A DNA stretch of 12,684 nt, from the NCBI GenBank assembly GCA_038200275.1, contig JBBPYC010000060.1, positions 1-12,684 of the forward strand. The letters run 5' to 3'. The notes beneath the pieces were generated by a model. It saw only the letters and a list, made by a program, of their open reading frames with translations. It was not told the origin of the DNA and did not search any database. The position numbers and the translations under genes were made by a program. Source of the DNA: JBBPYC01 sp038200275 (GTDB taxonomy: Bacteria; Pseudomonadota; Gammaproteobacteria; Burkholderiales; Burkholderiaceae_C). Shown one piece after another: positions 6,719-12,684 of the stretch (positions within the stretch are counted from its first letter, which is position 1; each line of letters opens with the position of its first letter).

Positions 6719-6724
6719 CCACTC

Positions 6725-7828
6725 ATGCATCGCCTGCCAACCACCCTCCGGGTCGCCGCCGTCGCTCTTGTTGCCTGCGCTCTGACCGGTGCGGAGGCGC
6801 TCGCGCAGGAAGTGCGCAACCTGAACCTCTCGAACGTGCCGCCGGACCTGATCCGTGACGACGCGCCGCCGAGCCCGTCGCTCGCGCCAGGCAACGGGGG
6901 TGCAGCGCGCCAGGCAAACCCGGCGCCGGTGGATCTTGGGGAAAGGCCCGTCGCCTATCAGCCGATGCCTGATGCCTCGTCGGCGACCGGACCGGCGATG
7001 ACCCCGGCCCGCCGCGCCGCACAGGCTGCGCAGACTGCACAGGGCGCCCGCGTTGGCAATGTGCGCCGCGTCAATCCAGCGGGTTCGGGCGCCGGTGCCG
7101 AGCGCGCAGTGTTCACCCGCGAGCCGATCCGGGTGGCGCTGCCGGTCGGACGTGAGCGGCTCATCACGCTGCCGGCACCGGCGGCGCTGCACGTGCCCGA
7201 GGACATCGAATCGGTGATGCGGCTCGAAGTGATCGACCGCACCATCTACGCCCGTGCGCTGGTGCCGTTCACCCCGCTGCGCATCGTGGCCCAACTGATC
7301 GATTCGGGTCAGCAGGTGCCACTCGACCTGGAGGCTTCGACGGCCACTGCTGGTGCAACCAGCGAGCTGGAGGTATCGGTCGTCGATCCGGTTGTCACGT
7401 CTTCAGCCGCGCCGACCAGCTCGCTGACAGCGGGAACCGAGGGCGACGTCACCGGCAAGGACAAGGATGCCGACATGGTGGAGTTGACCCGCCATGCGGC
7501 GCGCCAGCTGTATGCGCCGCGGCGGCTGGCCTGGGGGACGCCCAATGTGCATCAGGTCGCCCTTGAGACGGCGCCGGTCACCGCCTTGATGCGCGGCGTC
7601 GACGTGGAAACCGTGCCGCTCGGGCAATGGAAGTCGGGCTCGCTCTACGTCACGGCGCTGCGCGTGACCAACCGCTCGCGCTTGCCCGTGGAGCTGCCGC
7701 TCGACAACCTGCGCGGACGCTGGCTTGCGGCAACCGCGCAACACGGCCGGCTCGGTCCGCGCGGGTCGGAGATTGACACCACCGCGATCTACCTGGTCTG
7801 TGACCGGTCGTTCGAGGCCTGCCACTAA
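6725..7828 (+). CDS. ICE protein, PFL_4704 family (TIGR03749 / DUF3438), TraK/VirB9-like candidate
   Basis: This is a 367-residue exported protein. Residues 1-28 form a signal peptide with likely cleavage near ALA/QEV. The family core starts at about 132: EPIRVALPVGRERLITLP (133-150), VPEDIESVMRLEVIDRTIYARAL (157-179), and PLRIVAQLIDSGQQVPLDL (184-202). A second conserved part covers ARQLYAPRRLAWG (259-271) through LYVTALRVTNRS (307-318) to IYLVCD (355-360). Residues 29-130 are Pro/Ala/Gln-rich and look disordered, and 203-250 form a Ser/Thr/Ala-rich linker. The protein is therefore longer than I expect for the family. By its place just before the VirB10-like gene and its beta-rich exported core, it may be the TraK/VirB9-like outer core component. 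That role is inference. It precedes the PFL_4705 gene by 15 bases. Confidence 0.87.
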   Translation: MHRLPTTLRVAAVALVACALTGAEALAQEVRNLNLSNVPPDLIRDDAPPSPSLAPGNGGAARQANPAPVDLGERPVAYQPMPDASSATGPAMTPARRAAQAAQTAQGARVGNVRRVNPAGSGAGAERAVFTREPIRVALPVGRERLITLPAPAALHVPEDIESVMRLEVIDRTIYARALVPFTPLRIVAQLIDSGQQVPLDLEASTATAGATSELEVSVVDPVVTSSAAPTSSLTAGTEGDVTGKDKDADMVELTRHAARQLYAPRRLAWGTPNVHQVALETAPVTALMRGVDVETVPLGQWKSGSLYVTALRVTNRSRLPVELPLDNLRGRWLAATAQHGRLGPRGSEIDTTAIYLVCDRSFEACH

Positions 7829-7831
7829 GCC

Positions 7832-7836
7832 GAGGA
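7832..7836 (+). promoter_or_regulatory. Ribosome binding site for the VirB10-like gene
   Basis: GAGGA lies seven bases before ATG 7844, in the 15-base gap after the PFL_4704 gene stop. It fixes this start. Confidence 0.7.
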
Positions 7837-7843
7837 ACCCGCC

Positions 7844-9403
7844 ATGGCCGCCAAAAGCAACAAGATCGTTCCCCTGCTGGCGTTCGCCCTGCTCGCGATC
7901 GTCGGCACCATCCTGTTCCAGCAGTTCTTTGGGTCGTCGCAGCCCAAGCCGGGAGCACCGCTCAAGGAAGTGCCATCGGCCATCCCGAAAACCACCAAGG
8001 GTGCCGATGCCGACACCGCCGAGGAAACCCTGAAACAGGTCGCAGCAAGTAACAAGCTGCTCAGGGATCGGATCGAACTCGTCATCGACGACAACAAAAA
8101 GCTGAACGAGCAGAACGCGCGACTATCGCGCTCGCGCGGTTCAGGCGCCGATCCGGCCCAGGGCACCGGCGGCCAGAGCCCTGGCAACCAAGGCGCGGTA
8201 AGCACACGACGACCGCCCGGCACGACCACTGCCACAACCACCGCTGCGACTGACTCGCCGTCGACTACTGATGTGTTCACTGGAGCGATTTCAAGCGCGA
8301 CAGATGCAGTGGAGAAGTTGATCGATGCCAGCCCGTTCCAGAAGGAGAAGGACGCGGCCCGTCGAAAGGACGCACAGGATCAGGCAGCAACCGCGGCATC
8401 GATTCCCGATGGCGTCGTGCGCTACAAGCTGCTGCCGCCGATGGGCTATACGGCGCAGACCACCAAGGGCGGTCCGGGCAATCCTGGCAATGCATCCGGT
8501 GCGCCAATCACACGCTTTGTGCGCACAACTCACGTCGAGAACGACTCAGCCAATATGGGCGCCGGTACGGGCCCGGCAGCGCACGCCGCGCAGCAGGCGG
8601 CGGCCAAGCCACAGAGCGTTCCCTACTTCACGATCCCCGAGAACGCGACGCTGGCCGGCGTGACCTCGATGTCCAGCTTGATCGGCCGGGTGCCGGTCGA
8701 CGGACGGGTCACCGATCCGATGCAGTTCAAGGCAATCGTCGGGCGCGACAACCTTGCAGCCAACGGCTTCGAGATGCCGGATGACCTGGCCGGCATGATC
8801 GTGACCGGCATCGCGATCGGCGACATGGCACTGTCCTGTTCGGAGGGCAAGGTGCGCAGCATCACGTTCGTCTTCAATGACGGCTCGATTCGCACGGTTT
8901 CGACCCGGCGCGGCCGTGGCCAAGTCGGCGGCGGCTCGGCTGGCGCTGGCAGCACGATCTCAGGGGTCGGCCAGGACCTGGGCTACATCTCCGACGAGCA
9001 CGGCAACCCGTGCATCCCGGGCAAGTTCGTCACCAACGCCGCGAGCTACCTGACCGACATCGTCGCCGCCAAGAGCCTCGGCGTCGCGGCCAAGGCTTAC
9101 TCCGAAGCCGAGCGCACGGTCAGCACCAATCTGGTCGGCGGCTACACGTCGTCCGTCACCGGCAGCCAGAACCGTTTCGCGCTCGGCGCGGCGGCGTCGG
9201 GCGCGGCCGACGAACTCTCCAGCTGGCTGCTCGCGCGCCTGAAGAACAGCTTTGACGCCGTGGTCACGCCCTCGGGCCAGCGGTTGGTGGTGCATCTGGA
9301 TCAGGAGATCCAGCTCGATAAGGCCCCCAACGCCAGAAAACTCGTCTACCGCACGCAAGGCGACCCCCAAGTCGCAAGAGGAGCACGTTATGGGCTTGAA
9401 TGA
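7844..9403 (+). CDS. ICE protein, PFL_4705 family (TIGR03752), TraB/VirB10-like
   Basis: This 519-residue scaffold protein would span from the inner membrane to the outer-membrane core. A short cytoplasmic N-terminus with KSNK leads into one membrane helix (about 9-29). A predicted coiled coil covers about 58-96 (heptad-like LKQVAASNKLLRDRIELV). A flexible Gly/Thr/Pro linker (97-145) includes a Thr-rich run (127-133). The C-terminal domain (about 257-500) is beta-rich and fits the VirB10/TraB fold: YFTIPENATLAGVTSMSSLIGRVPVDG (261-287), FKAIVGRDNLAANG (295-308), MIVTGIAIGDMALSC (318-332) and VVHLDQEIQLDKA (482-494). Cys 332 and 390 could form the disulfide seen in many relatives. The last 14 bases overlap the lipoprotein gene. 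The family call is firm; the pore role is by analogy. Confidence 0.9.
   Translation: MAAKSNKIVPLLAFALLAIVGTILFQQFFGSSQPKPGAPLKEVPSAIPKTTKGADADTAEETLKQVAASNKLLRDRIELVIDDNKKLNEQNARLSRSRGSGADPAQGTGGQSPGNQGAVSTRRPPGTTTATTTAATDSPSTTDVFTGAISSATDAVEKLIDASPFQKEKDAARRKDAQDQAATAASIPDGVVRYKLLPPMGYTAQTTKGGPGNPGNASGAPITRFVRTTHVENDSANMGAGTGPAAHAAQQAAAKPQSVPYFTIPENATLAGVTSMSSLIGRVPVDGRVTDPMQFKAIVGRDNLAANGFEMPDDLAGMIVTGIAIGDMALSCSEGKVRSITFVFNDGSIRTVSTRRGRGQVGGGSAGAGSTISGVGQDLGYISDEHGNPCIPGKFVTNAASYLTDIVAAKSLGVAAKAYSEAERTVSTNLVGGYTSSVTGSQNRFALGAAASGAADELSSWLLARLKNSFDAVVTPSGQRLVVHLDQEIQLDKAPNARKLVYRTQGDPQVARGARYGLE
9376..9383 (+). promoter_or_regulatory. Ribosome binding site deciding the lipoprotein start
   Basis: AAGAGGAG lies six bases before ATG 9390, inside the 3' end of the VirB10-like gene. 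It selects 9390 within an open frame that begins further upstream and gives a good lipoprotein signal. Confidence 0.8.
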
Positions 9404-9932
9404 TCGCTTGACCCACCGAGTGCGCGCCTGTGCGGCATGGCCGCCCTTAGTCACCCTCGCTGCCTGTATGGCTGGCCTGGCAGGCTGCTCGGTGATTGCG
9501 AACCGCGAGTCACCACTCGACGACGTGACGCGCGGCAGCCCGACCGTGGTGGACCTCTACCGCAGCAAGACCGGCAGCGCCGCAGGCATCGCGAGCGGCG
9601 GCGACAACATCATTCAACCCAAGCTGCGCAAGCAGCAGGACTCGCCCAGGCAACTGCTGCGTACTCAGGCCGGTGCGCGCCCGGTCGCCGACGGGGACGG
9701 CGACACCCGGCGCTACTGGTCGGCGCTGGAGCCGATGCGCCAGCGCTTCGCGCGCGTACCCAATCCCGATCTGGTGATGGTGGTCTATCCGCACTTGGCC
9801 CGCGGCCAGTATCCGGTGCCGGGCTATGTCACCGTGTTCCCGATGTACGAGCAGGCCCAGTACGCATTGCCGGGCGAGGTCGCTGACGACCTGCTCGACG
9901 GTCGTGCGCTGCACTCGCGTGAGGGCCGCTGA
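9390..9932 (+). CDS. Conjugative transfer region lipoprotein, TIGR03751 family
   Basis: This is a 180-residue lipoprotein. The signal peptide has a charged front (residues 1-13), a hydrophobic core (18-30) and a lipobox LAGC with the lipidated Cys at 33, followed by Ser, which favours outer-membrane sorting. The mature region carries the family-typical SPLDDVTRGSPTVVDLYRS (41-59) and, near the C-terminus, VYPHLARGQYPVPGYVTVFPMYE and YALPGE. An outer-membrane lipoprotein beside a VirB10-like gene is analogous to VirB7 or TraV, which anchor the core complex; that parallel is inference. It is much longer than VirB7, nearer TraV. It overlaps the PFL_4705 gene by 14 bases and is separated from the ATPase gene by one base, so the three genes are probably translated as a unit. 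Confidence 0.88.
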   Translation: MGLNDRLTHRVRACAAWPPLVTLAACMAGLAGCSVIANRESPLDDVTRGSPTVVDLYRSKTGSAAGIASGGDNIIQPKLRKQQDSPRQLLRTQAGARPVADGDGDTRRYWSALEPMRQRFARVPNPDLVMVVYPHLARGQYPVPGYVTVFPMYEQAQYALPGEVADDLLDGRALHSREGR

Positions 9933-9933
9933 C

Positions 9934-12684
9934 ATGGCGCTGCTCAATGACCTGTTCGGCCTGAAGCTGGGCCTGGCACCGGCTGGCGCTGGCAAAACAC
10001 CCGGCGACTCGACCTCGCGCCAGCATCCGACGAATGCGAACCCGGTCCGGCGTCCCGAGTCGATCGCACAGCGCCGCCGTCTTGCCATGCGGCCGCCCTC
10101 GTTCACCGACATGCTCCCATACGTGCGCTATCGCGAGGACGAGCAAGTGTTTGTGCTCAAGGATGGTTCCACGCTGGGAGCTTTGTTCGAGTTGGGCGCG
10201 ATACCGACCGAAGCGCAGCCCATGAGCTATCTGGTGGACCGGGCCAACAAGGTGCAGGAGGTGCTGCAGGCGATTCCCGAGCGCGACGGGTCGCCTTGGG
10301 TGGTCCAGTTCTTCCTGAACGATGACCGCAACATCGACGGGCTGAACGAGCAGCTGCGCGACTACATCGCAACGCAGCACGCGGCGTATCCAGAGCGCGC
10401 GAAGGCGATCCTCGAATCGCCCTACACCCACGCGGTGCTGGACTCGTTTCGGGAGCACCTGGCGCTGGTATCGCGGCCGGAAGGACTGTTCGTCGACACC
10501 GAGGTCACCGGCCAGACCTGGCGCGGCCAGCTGCGGCGGGTGCGCTGCTGCATCTACCGGCGCTTCGGCAACCTCAGCGACGACCCAACACCGGCCAACG
10601 TCCAGATGGAATCGATGGCGGTGTCGCTCGAAGCGACATTGGCCGAAGCTGGCGTCAGCGTCCGGCGCTGCCACGGCCGCGACCTGTACGAGTGGCTGCT
10701 GCCGTTCTTCAACCGCAAGGTGCCGTGGGCGGAGACCGCTGCCGACCTGCTGCGCCAGGCGCCCTACCCCGGTGACGCGCCGCCCGTCGGCGACCTGGAA
10801 AGCGCAGGCCAGACCTCGGCCCCGATCATGGGTTGGGATCTGGCCGATCTGCTCAATCTGACGCCGCCCAAGAGCGACCTGGACGCCGGCTTGTTCGAGT
10901 TCGACGGCATGCCGGTCAAGGCGTTGACTCTGCAGAGCCTGCGCAAGCAGCCGGGAATCGGCCATTTCTCAGCCGAGTTGCAAAACGGCAAGGATCGCTA
11001 CGCGCGCTTCGACCGGCTGCCGGCCGGCTGCATGCTCTCGATCTCCATCACGGTGGAGTCGCAGCACAAGCTGGAGCGCCACATCGAGCACGTGCGCGAC
11101 GCCTCGCGCGCCAAGACCGCCGCCGCCTACGAGACGCACAAGGAATGCGAGATGGTGCTGGCCCGCATGATCGATGGCGACCGGCTCTATCCGATGATGA
11201 TGACGCTCTACATCACCGGCGGCAATCACGCCGAGATCGACGCTGCGATCTCCGAGACCAATGCGCTGCTGGTGCCGACCGGGCTGCGCTTCATCGATCC
11301 CAAGCAGGATCTGGTGCCGCTCGACGCGTTCATGCGCGGCTTGCCATTCAACTTTGATCCGGCGTTTGACAACCGCAGCATGCGGCGCGGCCGCCTGACG
11401 TTTGCCAGCCAGATCGCGGCACTGCTGCCGGTCTATGGCCGCGCCCGCGGCACGCGCCACCCCGGCATGTGGTTCTGGAATCGGGGCGGAGAACCCCTGT
11501 GGCTCGACCCCTTGAACAAGCGCGATCGCAAGAAGAACGCGCACTTGCTCGCGCTCGGGCCGACCGGCGCGGGCAAGTCGGCCACGCTCAACTATATGGC
11601 GATGCTGACGATGGCCGTGCATCGCCCACGCCTGGTGATCGCGGACGCGGGTCGCTCGTTTCAGTTGCTGCTGGAATATTTCAGCAAGCACGGCCTGACC
11701 ACACACAGCGTCACGCTGACCAGCAACGCGGATGTGTCGTTGCCGCCGTTCTTCCACGCCTGCCGGCTGCTGCAGGACCCGGACGTGATGGAGTCCTATC
11801 ACGCCGCGGAGCAACAGGCCAGGAGCAACGCCGGCGTGGTCGATGACGAGCACATGGACGACTTGCTGGCCAATGCGCCCACGCTGGTGGATCTAGATTT
11901 GCCGAAGGCCCCAACTACTGCTGGTGCCACACCCGCCGATGCGTCGGTCGAAGACGACGACGACGAGGAAGAAGAAAAACGCGACCTGCTCGGCGAGATG
12001 CTGATCGCCGCGATCATGATGATCACGGGCGGCGAGAACAGCGAAGTCGAGCGCATGTCGCGCGCAGACCGGTATCTGGTTTCGCGCGCCATCATCCGGT
12101 CGGCCGTCAAGGCCCGCGACGCGGGCAAGGCGCACCCGCTGACGCAGGACATCGCGATCGAGCTGATGTCGATGCAGGCCGACCTCACGCTGTCGGTCAA
12201 TCGCCGCGCCCGCGCCGAGGAAATGGGCCAGTCAATGATGAGCTTCACGCAAGGCCTGCGCGGCAAGCTGTTCAACCGGCCGGGCATGGACTGGCCGGAC
12301 GTGGACGTGACGTTGGTCGAGATGGGCACGCTCACCAAGGACGGCTACAACGACGCGCTGGCAGTCGCCTATACCAGCCTGATCGACTCGGTGCAGTCGC
12401 GCGGCGAGCGCGCGCAGCACGAGGATCGGCCGCTGGTGTTCCTGACCGACGAAGGCCACCTGATCACGACCAACGATCTGTTGGGGCCCAAGCTTGCCAA
12501 GGGCACCAAGATGTGGCGCAAGCTGAACATGTGGTTCTGGCTGGCGACCCAGAACCTGAAGGATTTCCCCGATTCGATGGACCGCGTGCTGTCGATGTGC
12601 GAGTACTGGATGCTGCTGACCATGGACAAGGACGAGATCGAGCAGGTCTCGCGCTTTCGGTCGCTCACCCCGGAGCAGCGCCAC
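9934..12684 (+). CDS. VirB4/TraC-like conjugative transfer ATPase, PFL_4706 family (TIGR03744), 3' end outside window
   Basis: This is a large cytoplasmic ATPase that would energise pilus assembly and transport. The frame is open from ATG 9934 to the window end (917 codons). The start is preceded by GAGG (9921-9924). The N-terminal part (about 50-330) fits the VirB4/TraC N-terminal domain, with PSFTDMLPYVRYREDEQVF near 55-73. The ATPase core has Walker A GPTGAGKS at 542-549 (bases 11557-11580) and Walker B LVFLTDE with D839 and E840. Downstream is the sensor-like WLATQNLKDFP. An acidic run (EDDDDEEEEKRD, 673-684) is followed by LLGEM and then MMITGGE, a pattern I recall from this family. The length is close to the family norm as I remember it, so probably only a few dozen residues are missing. 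Function and family are secure. Confidence 0.94.
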   Translation, partial: MALLNDLFGLKLGLAPAGAGKTPGDSTSRQHPTNANPVRRPESIAQRRRLAMRPPSFTDMLPYVRYREDEQVFVLKDGSTLGALFELGAIPTEAQPMSYLVDRANKVQEVLQAIPERDGSPWVVQFFLNDDRNIDGLNEQLRDYIATQHAAYPERAKAILESPYTHAVLDSFREHLALVSRPEGLFVDTEVTGQTWRGQLRRVRCCIYRRFGNLSDDPTPANVQMESMAVSLEATLAEAGVSVRRCHGRDLYEWLLPFFNRKVPWAETAADLLRQAPYPGDAPPVGDLESAGQTSAPIMGWDLADLLNLTPPKSDLDAGLFEFDGMPVKALTLQSLRKQPGIGHFSAELQNGKDRYARFDRLPAGCMLSISITVESQHKLERHIEHVRDASRAKTAAAYETHKECEMVLARMIDGDRLYPMMMTLYITGGNHAEIDAAISETNALLVPTGLRFIDPKQDLVPLDAFMRGLPFNFDPAFDNRSMRRGRLTFASQIAALLPVYGRARGTRHPGMWFWNRGGEPLWLDPLNKRDRKKNAHLLALGPTGAGKSATLNYMAMLTMAVHRPRLVIADAGRSFQLLLEYFSKHGLTTHSVTLTSNADVSLPPFFHACRLLQDPDVMESYHAAEQQARSNAGVVDDEHMDDLLANAPTLVDLDLPKAPTTAGATPADASVEDDDDEEEEKRDLLGEMLIAAIMMITGGENSEVERMSRADRYLVSRAIIRSAVKARDAGKAHPLTQDIAIELMSMQADLTLSVNRRARAEEMGQSMMSFTQGLRGKLFNRPGMDWPDVDVTLVEMGTLTKDGYNDALAVAYTSLIDSVQSRGERAQHEDRPLVFLTDEGHLITTNDLLGPKLAKGTKMWRKLNMWFWLATQNLKDFPDSMDRVLSMCEYWMLLTMDKDEIEQVSRFRSLTPEQRH

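Noticed and set aside
9979..9999. AGAGKT-like P-loop near the N-terminus of the VirB4-like protein
   Set aside because: The Walker A pattern needs Gly four residues before GK, but Ala is there. The real Walker A is at residues 542-549.
10969..11853. A 294-codon minus-strand open frame, plus a similar 378-codon one at 9829-10965
   Set aside because: Both lie opposite the VirB4-like ATPase, whose + strand frame is continuous and has Walker motifs. Their composition is typical of antisense frames in high-GC DNA.
1..12684. CRISPR arrays, tRNA genes, insertion sequences or attachment sites
   Set aside because: No regularly spaced repeats, cloverleaf-like sequence, transposase or terminal repeats were seen. 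Coding density leaves no room for them.

Overview
The window is a 12.7-kb stretch of one co-directional (+ strand) gene cluster. It encodes the central part of a type IV secretion (conjugation) apparatus of the kind carried by integrative and conjugative elements (ICEs) of the ICEclc / PFGI-1 / ICEHin1056 group, often called the MPF-G or GI-type T4SS. I recognise thirteen genes, all on the + strand and packed with short gaps or overlaps. Their order follows the family series as I remember it: lytic transglycosylase, PFL_4695, TraD coupling ATPase, PFL_4697, RAQPRD, PFL_4701, PFL_4702, TIGR03750, PFL_4703, PFL_4704, PFL_4705, TIGR03751 lipoprotein, PFL_4706 (VirB4-like ATPase). Family names come from recognition of sequence motifs and gene order, not from a search. 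The DNA is strongly GC-rich with G/C-ending codons, which fits a high-GC beta- or gammaproteobacterium. The exact host cannot be told from this window.

Layout. Positions 1-762 hold the 3' part of a periplasmic peptidoglycan hydrolase whose start lies outside the window. It overlaps the PFL_4695-family exported protein (755-1354), which overlaps traD (1351-3585), which overlaps a four-helix membrane protein (3582-4355). A block of small exported or membrane proteins follows (4371-5930), including a VirB2/TraA-like pilin candidate at 5027-5431. The scaffold/core proteins come next: a bitopic VirB8-like protein (5937-6713), an exported DUF3438 protein (6725-7828), a VirB10/TraB-like protein with coiled coil (7844-9403) and a lipoprotein (9390-9932). 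The last gene is a VirB4/TraC-like ATPase (9934 to the window end), cut off only shortly before its expected C-terminus.

How they work together. TraD would receive the relaxase-DNA complex at the inner membrane. The VirB4-like ATPase would power pilus assembly and transport. The PFL_4703, PFL_4704, PFL_4705 and lipoprotein products would form the envelope-spanning channel. The transglycosylase would open the peptidoglycan. No relaxase, integrase, attachment site, cargo gene, RNA gene, CRISPR array, insertion sequence, promoter or terminator was seen. No non-coding stretch exceeds about 40 bases.

Novelty. The module looks like a variant of a known system rather than a new one. The points that stand out are variant regions: a long N-terminal extension on the transglycosylase, a roughly 100-residue low-complexity insert in the DUF3438 protein, a degenerate RAQPRD motif, acidic segments in both ATPases, and a perfect 19-base inverted repeat inside traD.
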